A stretch of 64,000 nucleotides of DNA. Source: Trichoplax adhaerens (lineage: Eukaryota; Placozoa; Uniplacotomia; Trichoplacea; Trichoplacidae). The translations under genes and the position numbers were made by a program. The DNA is taken from NCBI RefSeq assembly GCF_000150275.1, contig NW_002060949.1, forward strand, positions 4,897,193 to 4,961,192, written 5' to 3'. Under the pieces are notes generated by a model that saw nothing but the letters and a program-made list of their open reading frames with translations, had not been told where the DNA came from and did no database searches. Positions 17,390 to 30,500 of the stretch are shown here, one piece after another; positions within the stretch are counted from its first letter, which is position 1; each line of letters starts with the position of its first letter.

Positions 17390-19283
17390 TACAGATTTTA
17401 CGACGACTCTATGGATCCTTCAACATATTATTTCCAATATTGATAATTTTTAAAGTAACAATTTATTTCTTTTACCTAATTTATGTCTAATAGCAGTATC
17501 CTAACTATAATTAATTGAAAATTATAATTGACTAGATTTCCTAACTATACTTTTTGGGTGTAATTACTATTCTCTGCTTTAAACTTTATTTTCTCTTTTA
17601 GATCAAATTTATCAATATTAAAGCAGTAATATTATTTGCTGTATAACTATTCCGATTTCGCTAAAACAGTATTATGATCAATATTCATTTACTCATTCAC
17701 TATTCTTCATATCGAAATTTTCTCATACTTTACATAAGTATTATGCAACGAATGTAAGACACTATTATCTGTTCATAGTATATAATAATTATCGTGACAG
17801 GCATTTATTTTATTTATACTTATATAGTAATTTAAATATCATCATTTCAGAGACTTTCAAGCACTTCTGTAAAATGAGTTAATTTTATTGATCTAATTTA
17901 AGTCTGTAAATTTCTGTACTCTGAAATATTAGCGCTACCAGTAAGGTATCATTGCTGATCCATTGAAGCAATATATATGCAAACGGATATACATACTCGA
18001 AGCTACATTGAGCTGTATAAAATCATCGGACAATGCATGTTGTCTATAATTAGACTAAAGTTGCTATACCTTTGTAACTTCAGAAATATGATCGACTACA
18101 TAGTCAAAGTATTCTTGTTCAGTCAATGTGGAATGCTTATACTTTCATGGTTTACGCTATGTAATTTAGCTTTTTAAACTTTATGCGATCTAAATCATAT
18201 TTCATAGAAATATTCAATAGATTCAATGCCATATTTTTAAAGTTTAAGCGGATTGCTTTTAGTTCTTGGAGTTTCATGAATGCATGCATAATGCTATTAG
18301 TCTTTAGTCCTTTAAGATTTTATTAATTACTTAAATCAGGATACAGGTGAGGCTTTAAATAGTACTTCTGGGTTAATAGTGCTAACTTGGATGTAATAAA
18401 GCTAATTCTTAGGGTCCACAATAAATTACTATCTGAATTTATAAAAGCAAATTAAGCTTTATTACAATAAAATCAAATGGTGACTGTATCTACAGCAAAA
18501 TACCGGCTAGAAAAACTTCCGATCTTTTCAATGCATATACTTATAAGTTCTAGTGCATTACCTGTTAAGTATCGGTAGTAGCATTGCTGTATCATCACGC
18601 TTAATACATACATTCACGCTTTCATGCGCCTATTACGTAATTAGAATACCATATCTTTCCGAGATACGAGCAACTAATCATATCAAACTACACAAGCATT
18701 GCATCTTACTGTAGTATGTACTGGTAATTTCGATGCTAATTAGGAAATTTTTTCAATGCTAAACTCAGGGCACTATACTTGATATCGTTATGGAAGTGAG
18801 AAAACATTTGAGGCTAGGGTAATTATGAAAATGAAATTAAAATATATGCATCTATTTTCGTATTCTAACAGTGACAACCTAAGAAATAATTTTAAGTTTA
18901 TTAAATATTCCCGACAAATAAAAACTATCGACAAGAAATTTCCAATTATCCATATCTACTGTATGTAAATAATGGATATTTTCATTCCGAAATTGTTAGT
19001 CGTTTAACATACCACTGAATATTTACCTATAGATTTATGATCTATTATAATATATCTTATATACTACGTTTACTTATCGTAGAATATGGTAAACTGCTTT
19101 ATCCATTACTGATAGTTTAGCTTTTGATCAGAAATATGAGATAGATAAACGCCTTTCGATACCTACTATCAATAGTCTTATATATAAGAAATAAAGACAG
19201 TTGATCATGCTATCTATTGAGACTGAAGTCTTAACAATCTAATATATAAATAGGATACGACCTCACTAGCTCGATCATAAACC
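17390..19283. other. Intergenic between convergent OATP genes 2 and 3
   Basis: The 3' flanks of two convergent genes. To about 18300 the sequence is a diverged copy of the 3' flank of OATP gene 1. The rest is unremarkable AT-rich DNA with no supported gene; a 66-codon frame at 17977-18177 has no protein-like features. Confidence 0.45.
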
Positions 19284-22200
19284 TTAAACATTAGATTCAT
19301 ACTCAATATATGGATAGTATTCCAAACTTGCTAATCCATTAACAGTAATTCTTGTCTTTGATACATCCTCATCATTAACTTTAGTCTCGGCCGAAAAATT
19401 ACCTTCACTCTTCAAATTTTCATTTTCGATCGCGCTGTATTTTGCAATATCACGATTCAAAAAATACCATGCTAAGCCAGAACAGACCGTAGAAAAGATT
19501 TTCATGGTAGCTACAGCTCCAGCTAAACTGAAAGCTAAGGCAGTATTATCATAGATCCAGCAGAACTGTCTACTTCCACAATCTTCATTCCATAGCATAC
19601 ACGCACTATCAATGAAATACCCTAACAAAATTGGACCTGGAGTGCTTGCTAAGAATTGAATAAATACCCACTGAACAGCTAGAGCTAATGCACGTTGACT
19701 TTCTGGTACACATCTAAGAAAGGTAAATCGATTATTAAATCAAATATTGCTGTTTTAACTGCATAACAATATGAATATGTATCAAATAATGATTGAGGTG
19801 ATAAGCAATTGTATATAAACGTTTTAAGAGCATATTAGTAGTTTCATTACAAAACGGTTAAATCTGTAACTAATAACAGTTTCCTATTCATTAATTAACA
19901 TTCTATCAATATATCGTCTTATTCATAGCTACTATCGCATGAAAATCGCTTTAGAGTAGCAGAACCTAACATCTTTATATATAATAATCAATATCACAAT
20001 AATTTTATTTTGACTGATAAAATTTTTACCTGATAACGATCTGAAATGATGGTATAAAGCTGCAGTAAACTAGAAAAGAGAATAGTACACCAAAAGCTAT
20101 GAAAGCTGGCAATGCTTTGCATGCACTCGGACAATAGCCAAGGATAGTTTGGCCTAAATTATCACTTTCCGCTGGTGTCGATACCACAGTTTTACTTAAA
20201 CAATTGCATTCTTCGAATAACTAAAAGCCGAAAATGGTTATTTTTAAACAGCTTTAAATTATATTACTAAATCATCAATAATCATATTTATGCTTGCCAA
20301 TGTAATAATAACCTACCACGCTGCCACGATTAATTCTAGTTTTTGATAGACACCCAGCATGGCATGGGGAAAAGTAAACTTTTCCTAGGTTGCGATCGCA
20401 TACCGGTTTAAAGCTGACTGAGTTGCAGTGACAATTGCTATTGCAAGTAGCTGTTAAATTTGCAACCAATAGGACACTGCTATTATCAATCGAGTTGCTA
20501 ATGTTCCTATCGTAAAATCGATTTGAATTAGAATTGCAGAAGCAGCTTACTATTAACTTATATAATAGTAATTCATAATCTATAGTATAAATTGTTAATA
20601 ATGCTTTATAGTATTCAGTTTAAATATTAAATTCTAAATTTATTCTTCCATGGTTAGTTTAAAAAATGATCTATAATTATCCAGTAATGCATAATAATTA
20701 TATCTTCGAAGGTTATAGATGTCCAACTTACATTTTGTGATCATATGCAGCGTTAATTCCAGCAATTTCGGTACTTGGACATCGAGCAATAAGAAAACCT
20801 ACTGCAGTTAAAATACTTAAAGCGGCTGATATGCAAGCAAGCTTTGCTAGAGCTAACACTTTTAGCTCTCTTAACTTGAACACCCATCCTCCCTATTGCG
20901 TAAAACATATAACAGTATAAATGTAAACATCAAAGCTGAATACATGTTGGAGACTCAACCATCAAATTAAAAAATCAGTTATTAATTTATTTTTAATCTA
21001 TAACTAATGAATTTCTACTGATTCACGTAACCAGCTATCATCTACTGATCTTACATATTACATATATAATCTTTATTGCAATATTTCATGTCTACGTACC
21101 AAAATAACTCCTATCAACATTCCTGCTATAACAATTACGCCAGAATATATATTTGCAGTTCCTGCCGTAATACCATATTGGGTTTCGATATATTTAGGAA
21201 AAAAGACCCCAACGGACGCTAATACAATTAAATGACCAACCAAGCTTAAGACAGTAAATAGAAACGGTAAATTGCAAATTAATTCCTTAACGGCTGGTAT
21301 GAGATCCTTGAAACTTTTTCCATATTCTTTATCGACTCGTGATTTACCAACGGCTTGCAATATGCGTTTTTCCTTATATCGTTCATAATTAGGTAAATGG
21401 CGAGGCATCCCTAGCAGTGGGATAGCTAAAATAATGCATACAGTACCAGCAAATGCGTAACCCACCCACCAAGCACCAATCCAACTCGGACTTTCAGGTG
21501 TTAAAGTTGGATCTAGTAACCGATGAACATTCGGAAATTAAAAGAAAGTAAAATATTACCAGTAGTAGCCATTAAATTACCGCTAAATGATCGTAAAATT
21601 ACAGTTATATCAATATCGAAACAATTTATTAAATTATATTAAACTATAGTACAACATACACCTATTTCTATTTCTACTTAGAGTCAATTAATTACTTACC
21701 GGTAGTCTAAGCAATATTATCTTGCTAATAATAATAAAATAATGGGTTTAAACTATATTAAATTTCAGGACTTTTCTATTCATTAAGAATTAAATTGGAG
21801 TTATAGGCTAATATCATTTACACAAGGGGTAAATGATAATCGTTACATCTGATTATAATGCATGGTAGCGGTGAAGTTGTTACAACTCATGACATTCAAT
21901 AATTTGGGAAAGATTAGAAGTTAAGTTTTTACTATCATGTCTCGAATTTTCCTTCTTGCTAATTAACGTAGAAGAAATATCAAATAATAAAACTAAAACT
22001 AATTATGATAATATTATCAGATGTTCAATATTGGATCTACTGATAAAAGTAGTATAAAAATAAGCAAAAGCTAGTAGTCAATATGATCTAAATCTTTGGA
22101 ATTATTAATTATTCTTATTGAAAGTTTTTTTATATCAATTTATAAAATTCCATGTTAATTTTCGATCAAGATAAGGGTAAGTAAAATTATGGCATCAACT

Positions 22201-23283
22201 CTGTACTTCTTGAAAATATAAAATTTAATTTATTCCTTCATGCGATGGCGACTAACATCGAAACAATTTTTAACTCAAGTGTATTGAATTTTATGACCTT
22301 TAAATCAATATCTACCTCACAAGAGAGAAAGTAAAAGGCTCTTAAATACGACTCCTTTCGAACTAATTGATATATCGTCCTATGCTGCACTATTTCTTAT
22401 ACGATAACTTATTCAGATATTATGTAGTCGGAAGATGGGAAAGGATAATTTATATGCTACGCAAACGATTTTATTCACCTGGTAATTTTGTCGGCCACTC
22501 GCCATATATGTTAATGGCTACTCCACCAACTGCGAAGCCAAGAGCTGTACCAAGACCAATCATGGATAAATTGTATGCAGTATAGGCAGGAGATATGGTA
22601 GGACTAACATTTTCATCTAAGTAAGACCATCCTAAAGTTCTCATAACAGATGTACCAGCACCAATAACAATAAATCCAATTGCAAAGAGAGCAATATATA
22701 AAGATTTATTAGCTATTTGACCGCCACAAATACCGGTTACAGTAGCAGCTTTTTCAAGGCTACATAAATCTGTGGCACTGTTATTGCCACTATAAGAATC
22801 TAAGACCGAATAGGAATTGATCAAGAAATGAGGTAACATATAAATATAACATCCAAGGCCAGTCATGATAACAGTTACACCAATCCACTTGCCCTTGTGG
22901 GCATGAGCTCCTTTATGAGCAATTAAAACACCAAAGAAAGCTTGTGATACGCTAAAACAAGCTGCAAGACCACCAATATCAAAACTGGTTAAACCAAAAC
23001 CTTTCTGTAATGTACTAACGATACTAGAATCATAACCAGAAGTAATGATACTATAGGTAAGTTGGCACATACCAACCAAGAAAGCTAAAAATTTACGATG
23101 ATTAAAGATTTGTAGCCAGCTTGGACGGAAGCAAAAACACCCATACTGTAGTTCTGACGAAGGATCAACTTCTTGTTGGCTATCTTCTCCGGCTACTTTA
23201 GCGGTACCTTGATCCTCTTCCACTTGTAGATCATGACAGCTTTGTTTTTCTGCCATCTCTGTACTATGTTGATCTTCTCCCAT
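19284..23283 (-). CDS. OATP/SLCO-family organic anion transporter, paralogue 3
   Basis: A third OATP-family transporter, on the opposite strand and convergent with paralogue 2. Six exons join in phase: 22479-23283, 21100-21512, 20732-20892, 20317-20506, 20030-20220 and 19284-19713, totalling 2190 nt, 729 residues. All five introns lie at the same positions and phases as in the tandem pair. Exon 2 carries the family signature in the form SPSWIGAWWVGY. Exons 4 and 5 carry the Kazal-like loop (ATCNSNCHCNSVSFKPVCD, YFSPCHAGC, then EECNC). Exon 4 is 42 nt longer than in the others and adds a short Asn/Ser-rich stretch with glycosylation sequons before the cysteine loop. The acidic N-terminus of about 45 residues and the C-terminal tail are unlike those of the pair. 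It is much more diverged, so it predates the tandem duplication. Confidence 0.93.
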
Positions 23284-24118
23284 GTTAACAAAATAGAAAT
23301 TATTGCACTCGATGATATAATAATCCTAAACTACGACAATATTTGCACCTGTTGGGTCATCGATCATTACCACAACAAGAACAAACTAATTTAAGAAAGA
23401 TGATAGGAGTTTTATGTTTTTTAACTCTATCTTTTTAATTATTTCCCCCCTACCTTATTGTACTCAAGCCGTAGGTAGTGCCCTATTTTAAATCCGATGA
23501 CCTACTGAATTAAATAGATTCACTGCTGGATATCCAAGGTAGATCATAATAACTTTGCCAACATAATAAACTTTAATAAAGATCGAAATAGACTTGTTTT
23601 TCTTTGCATTGTTTCAATAGGCTTAGCGGAAGATTCAATATCATACAATTTATGCAGTTTTAAGCTAAATAATTGATTAATATTTTCAATCAATCCATTA
23701 CTTAATTAGTATAGACCTTGTACACAATTAGCGAAATCATTGAATCTCTATTTTAAATACATAGACAAGTTATGTCAAGACAGACAGTAGTCCTACTGTG
23801 CTTCAGCTTTAACTCTATGGAAATATTATTAGGCAAGAACAGGATTAGCTATCATGCTGTTTATGCGAGCTAGGACCCATTTTAATATCCTATTATCTTC
23901 AGCAAAGGTCACATAAAGATTCTGCTTAATAACTACTGGCATTATTATCATTCTATCAAGACGATATGAATATACGGTCAAATTAATCGGTTAACCTTCT
24001 TCGATAATACTACCGGTACGTCTTAAAAATGAACTTTCTTGTATTGGGCATTGCTTGTACCCTGTCTGATATATAAATTAGAACGCCTACTCATTATCAC
24101 CATAACCTTTTCAACTTG

Positions 24119-24159
24119 GGTATGACCTTAGATAGGATTAGGGTTAGGTAGGTCATACC
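24119..24159. repeat. Inverted repeat with TTAGGG-containing loop
   Basis: Perfect ten-base arms (GGTATGACCT and AGGTCATACC) flank a 21-base spacer that contains one TTAGGG-type motif. A small stem-loop is possible; a single TTAGGG is not evidence of telomeric DNA. Confidence 0.6.
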
Positions 24160-25249
24160 TAAAGAGTTTAAAGTCTAAGTCTTGATAATCTTCGTACTTA
24201 TTCATGAGAAATGTTATTATATAAAAATATAATATCTGTAGACTATAATTTTATTTTCTGAAGTACAATGGTAACGGAGTTCAAGATTCCTCGTGACCAG
24301 AGTTATAACTACAGTCATGATTAACTTTTTGTCAACTCATCTATCATAGTATAGAGGATAACAATTAAGTAGAGACAATCTTAATTCGGCTAACTAGACA
24401 TGGGATAATTCTCAGTAAAGTGAAGGTCTCTTAAAAGCTTTTAGAAATTATAATTTTAAGGCTGAATGTCACACACCACTAGTGACAAAGTAGTCTACAC
24501 ACGCCAATCCTTGCAGAGAACGCCACTTACTAACTTAAAGAGGCGAGATTAGCTATATCACCAAATAATTCAGTTCCAACGACCGAATACTATGGTATAA
24601 TTATAGCGTCACAGATAGTATAGACGAGAAAGTCAGAGATTTACTATCATTTAATACTGAAGAAATCTCGGCACCCAAAATTATAGACTTTACAATTAAA
24701 TATCAATCGAAAAACTAGTTGACGATCCAACCGACTAACTAACTAAAAAAGGGATCTTCAGGCACCATTCTTTTATAGTCTCGTCAGAAACTCCTGGTGC
24801 ACATAAAATAAAACTATCCTTTTAAAGTTACGCATCGTAACACTGAACCATATTATTTAGTCGGGATAAGGTCATGTTCATATTTCGTTGAACTTAAAAT
24901 TATCTACCGTCAGATCTTTATAAGCAATTTTATAGCAATAAGAAAGAAAAATGCCAGATTCTGAAAAGCCTCTATAGTAAACATCGCAAAAACTTAGTCA
25001 GATCGATTCTATAGAGAGTATACTGTGCAATACAGTATATCGCATCACACTTGGTTCCTGGATTTTATCAGCAATACTTTATACTTGTCTCTACACTTAA
25101 TCCTACAAAGTATCTGAAGAATGCTTATAAAACTACATTCCGCTAATGTAATCATCATTATTCGGCGGGCATAAATATCATTCGTTTTGCTATTGGCATA
25201 TACAATTTATGCACCTTTGCACTACATTATTTCTGTGCCAATAGAATTT

Positions 25250-25850
25250 CAATCATCATTCTCCGTAAATAGGTTAAAACTATAATCTGGCAAACAACAA
25301 TTATTGTCATGTAGTGAACGCAGGTGTTATTCTTTTGCTACTAGCCTATACATCTTTATATTAGATCATTTCTATATAAATAGCTTTCTCAGTCATCACT
25401 CTTCACAAATAGTCTTACACTACAACCTGTCAAAAAAAATGCAGCGAGTACAAATAAATATCATTCTTTTTTGCGCTGTAGACATGCACTACTAAATAAC
25501 TATGGAGTATTTAGTATTTCATGTACAAGATTATTTCTGTGTAGACAGTTTCCTCAGTCATTACTCTTCACGAATAGTCTAAAACTACAAACTGCCAATG
25601 TTAATTATGCAGCAGGTACGAACACATATCATTCTTTTGGCTACTGCTTTACATATCTTTATATTAGATCATTTCTCTATGGTTAGTTTTCTTAATGATC
25701 ACTCTTCGTAAATAGTCTAAAACTACAAACTTTCAAAATTATTTACTGGCATGAACTACCAAATATTTATGGTGTATTTAGCAGTCTATGCCTGAAATCA
25801 ATTCTGCGGGATAGCTCCTTCAGTCATAATTTCTCCCCCCCCCCCCCAAA
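25250..25850 (+). repeat. Decayed tandem array, about 140-160 bp period
   Basis: A recurring phrase close to CAGTCATCACTCTTCACAAA, continuing TAGTCTAAAACTACAAACTG, occurs near 25258, 25398, 25560 and 25700, with a remnant near 25821. Between occurrences, TATCATTCTTTTG-CTAC and CATCTTTATATTAGATCATTTCT recur too. The last remnant runs into thirteen C at 25835-25847, unusual in this AT-rich DNA. Confidence 0.7.
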
Positions 25851-27519
25851 AAAGGCCGCCAAACTATACTATAAGTCAAAAATATGGAAGTATCAGCATA
25901 CATAGAGCGCAAATATCACGATATTGAGTTTGTATAGCATTACTACTGTATGGAATAAGGAATTAAAACTACTATCTATCTCACTATACCATTTTAATCA
26001 AAGCCACCAATACGTAAAATTTCCCAAAGATTTATCTTGTTACGGCTAATAATGGCGACTATGTTGTTTGTCTAATTTACAACAAGCATCCAATAATGTT
26101 GCATCATAAGCAATTAATAATAGTATCATGTAGTGCTAATGACTCCATTGTAGGTATCAAAGCTATATTGCCGATGTAATTAATTACAATATGAACTTAA
26201 TTTCTGTAATAGTCGTCACGTTGATCTGTAACAGGCAATTACTTCATATTATTATTTTAAAAGCAATGCAAACTAATTAATCTATAAAAAAAAGACGAGA
26301 AATAATGATTATCCTATCGAAGAGGTGTTATCGAATCGTTGAAAATGGACTTTTAAAGAGGTACTAGCTATTCAACGTAATGCTAGAATAGAGCAAATAA
26401 TAGGCTTTCTCCTAAGCTGTAGTAGATTCGTACTACTTTATCTTTTTGACAGTTCTTACAGGGTAGAAATTGTAGATATAAACTCAATATGATATTTTAC
26501 AAAGATAGATCATTAAATTATTATTTTAAAACAATTTAAAAGGTCAAGCCTTTACGGCTTAATCATGCTAGCCTAAAATTAAAAGGTAGCTACGGTGTGC
26601 TGCTTGTACACAGAAATAAATAAGGTTTAAATAAATGTAAATCAGGCTGCTATAATAAAGTTAATTAGCATAAGGAGAGCCATGTCAATGGTTGAAAATT
26701 AAAATTGAGAGGATGGAAATCTTTTGCAAGTTACCAAGAAAAAATGGAAATATCGTGAACATATTGAATATTACAATAATATAAAGATGTGCAAAGACAA
26801 TATACGGTTCCAAAAGTTGTGAAAGCACTGCTAGAACGATGGTGAAATCGATTTATACCCATATCCAATCTTGGATTCGGCAATAATTCGATTTCTAATG
26901 ACTGCATTTTAGTTAATTTTTATCCTGCATCCTTTTATCAATCGTCTTTATTTAGAAGATTTTAAACGTAATGACTTACATAGGAAAAAAAAGTCAGTTG
27001 GGACATGTTGAGTAAAAATAACATCCCCGGCTTTACGATGCTTAAAAATAACAATTCAAACAACTGAATCAATATTCATAAAGTAGTGAAAGTAACAAAT
27101 AAATTAATTAATATCATACATAATTATCGAACACAATCTTGACAGTTTTGATAATACAATCAATTCATATTGGATAGCCAACAACAAGTTACTTATATAC
27201 TCAGTTAAAGCATGAACTATCTGCATAAAAATTTTAATAACATTTTTACCCCAACATTTAAGATATATTCTTATTAATCTTTTCCTTGATTATCTATGTA
27301 TAAGGCCATCACATAGTACCAAGCTATCTTACTGTGATCGCGATAAGTTGAACACAACATAAAAAGTGGATAATGGCCTACAATCTCTCGCAGATTGTTT
27401 GTAAATTTCTCTTTAAATTTTGCCAAAGTCTTTAACAGAGTTTTTCATTCCTCTAATTTACAACTTTTTCATCACTTTCAATTTCACCATGTTCACCATC
27501 ATCCATACAGCCATCTATA

Positions 27520-30500
27520 TTAGAGATGAATTTCTTTTTTTTTCGCTGAAGATGAGCCATTGCTAGATACTTTATCTTTATGATCGGCGAGATGATAACC
27601 GTTTGTATCGCCATTTCTATCGCTATTTCTATAGGTAATATCAATATATTCCATGCTGAATTTAGTTGAATCCACATCGGTTATATTGTGTTCTCCAGAA
27701 TTATGCGATCGATATTTAAATATAAGAAAGGTACCAATAGCTCCTAAAATGAGAACAACCACAATGACGATAGCAACAATAACGCCAGGATCAACAGTCT
27801 GAGCTACTGGTGGGGAAATGGAGCCAGAAGTTGCTGTAGGTCTAGTACTAGGAAAGGAAGACCAATAACTTGGTGGAGGTCGAGTTAATTTATCGAAGCA
27901 AACATTTTCATACACTCTACTGCTTGGATTTCTTCTATTAGTATGAATGATGATGTTCGATGGTCTACCAATATTGAATGCGATATCGAGAATACGAACA
28001 GAGGCAAAAGATACGTTATCCACACAGAAAGATGACGTAGGAGAGTTATTGATGTTGCCTAATCTGATCACGCCATTTTGTAAGCTAGAAATGGTATTCA
28101 CTTCGCTAGTATATAAAACCACTCCATCAACAGCTAGCGATCCATTCGACGGTACTATCGTCACATTATGTTTAACTCCATCATTAACAGTTAATGGCAG
28201 TTGAACGATAGCGCTATTAATGCTATACATTATACGACCATTGCGTAAACTAAAGCCTAAATAAATATTACTGGCATTGATAGTCATGAGAGCAATATCA
28301 CTTTCTGTAGTGACAAATGAAAAGAGGATGTTATGATGTTGTTGGCCAGAGACAAAATTGACATTAGGTGATGTATATTGAATATAGCCATCTCCTGCAA
28401 TGCTGGCACCCTTAACTAAAATAATTAAAAATTTAATTTTACATTTAATTTCACATTCAAAATTAGTGACCTTATAAGCTTCTATGATATAGTGTCTTTA
28501 AAGTAATAAAATAAGAACCACAGGTTCTTGTAAACTTCACTTTTTACATCAATTAGCTTCATCTTACAACTAACAAGGACTATCTAGTTGCAATCAGACT
28601 ATCTAAATTATTACAGAAAAATTCACCATTTATATACAATTCGTCACAGAATGATTAATCTTGCACTCAAACACTTAGTTCTTCTATTCTCTTTTGACCC
28701 TATAGAGTATAATCTTAACCTAATTTAGGCTACACTGCGGCTTCTTATTACGCCTACTTATTAAGATATTCTTAATCGTTTATACTAGGAAAATACTATA
28801 GGGATAAAACATGATTTATGGCTTTCGTTAATTCGTTCATCACTATAGTTATCGTGTAAATTTCGTAAACGGTTTTAAGTCTATCTACGACTGTGGTATT
28901 ACTAAATCGATCAAAATACTTTTCAAATTTCTTTAAAATAACTATTAGCACTAATTTCAATTCCTATAGCTTGCAATAGCTATGATGTTTAAAACTATAT
29001 TATAGTAGTTTAGTAGGCAATATATTTTACTCCAAAAACAAATAGGATTCTCATAGTACAAGATATTCAATTTAATCTTACCATAACTACATGTTGATCC
29101 TGTATAACTTGATTGAGAGCAATTGCATGTAAATGAAAACAAATCACCACTACATGGATTATTATGCTTGCATGGCTTATTATAACAGGCATCAGCACAT
29201 CCAGATCGGAGACCTTTTTGACCAGGTCTTGCAGCCAAATTAGGTAAATCGAGCAATTTATAATCGATGATTAAATCGCCAATGCAACCAGCAAATCCTG
29301 TTTGGCTATTTATTGGTATATCAATCAATACATTAGCAAAATTGCACTATAAATCACGGAGTAATTAATTAAATAAATTTATTCTAATGGAATAATTATA
29401 GTACATGAGCAATAAGTTGCTGGCAGATGATAAATTTACGCGTTCCAGTAACAAATTATAAATCATAAAGCAATTGACTAGTTGCATATCAATACATGAA
29501 AGGGGCTGTATTTATCGACCTAAGGATGAAATAACCAGCTAATAAGTTCTAAATTGTGATGATATACAGTAATTTAATGCCTATAAAGTTCTTGAGAAAT
29601 TGAAATGAGGTTAAAGAGTACAAAATTTTGAATGTTAATTGCACGTAAACACTAACAAAACTGATGGATAGCGGCAGTCAGTTATGATATTACGTGTATT
29701 TCATTACAGATATTGCCGTTTATGGACTAGTCATTTGCTTACCCAATTAAGTTAGAACCAATAATAAGTGGGCCATTGATGTTCGTAAATCGATGATTTT
29801 GTATACCATGAAGATTAATATGGTTTCGGATGGGCAAGCGATCGATTTGAAGAGACGCAATTCCAGGGAAAAACTGAATTTTAACCATATGCCACTGATT
29901 ATTATTAAAAAGTTGACCTTGTGATGGCCGGCGAACAACAATTTTACTATCGCTAACAGTATGGCCATAGTTATACCTCAATTCAAACTGGTCTGCAGAC
30001 ATTTTAATTGTAAAGTAATCAAAGGATAATCCTTTATAACTTAACAGCGTACCAGCAGATACTTGAGTTTTAAAATAAAATTGAATCGATGTTTTAAAAT
30101 ATTTTCCCCAGTCATTGATCAGTAGGCCATGAGTAGTGGACGATAGAGTAATGATATTACTCGGCTGAGCTAAAATATCAAAGGATAAAAAAGTAAAGAA
30201 ATACTTTATAAAATGTACGGAAGTCGTTATTCATTTTGTTATTTTTCAATTAATAGAATTGCAAGTTTTGACTATCCTATAAAATTAAAAGTAAATTGAA
30301 AATGAACTACGATCAAAGTACATTCCTATCTCAGTATGCGTTTATGCTTTACTTCTAGTTAGTTACTTTAGTTTATGAGTGTGAAATTGACAACGGTTAT
30401 AGCTAGATATCATTAATTTGACTTTATACGATTGATAATGATCAATCTAAAGAAAAATCAAATCAAAAGAAAATAATTGGCAACTGTTCGATTTGCCTTA

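Larger units (their letters stand above)
6760..18300 (+). repeat. Segmental tandem duplication carrying two OATP genes
   Basis: Two adjacent units can be followed in the same order. Unit 1 is about 6760-12740 and unit 2 about 12800-18300. Matching landmarks are a 5' flank block (near 6770 and 12810, sharing GGCTGG and GTCATRACGRTAATTT), the six OATP exons, and 3' flank blocks (near 11795 and 17418, sharing CTTCAACATATTA; near 12620 and 18200, sharing ATAGAAATAT). Introns and flanks are strongly diverged while exons are well kept, so the event is not very recent. Boundaries are approximate because alignment was done by eye. Confidence 0.75.
23284..27519. other. Intergenic, OATP gene 3 to Caspr-like gene
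   Basis: About 4.2 kb with no supported gene. It includes the 5' flank of OATP gene 3, an inverted repeat at 24119-24159, a decayed tandem array at 25250-25850 ending in a run of thirteen C, and the 3' flank of the Caspr-like gene. A plus-strand stretch near 26720-26800 reads like degraded Lys-rich coding sequence but is broken by stops and cannot be assigned. Confidence 0.45.

Noticed and set aside
24138-24146. Telomere-type TTAGGG motif
   Set aside because: A single copy only; no array.
26700-26850. Degraded Lys-rich coding-like stretch, considered as a transposase relic
   Set aside because: Interrupted by stops, no terminal repeats or conserved motifs visible.
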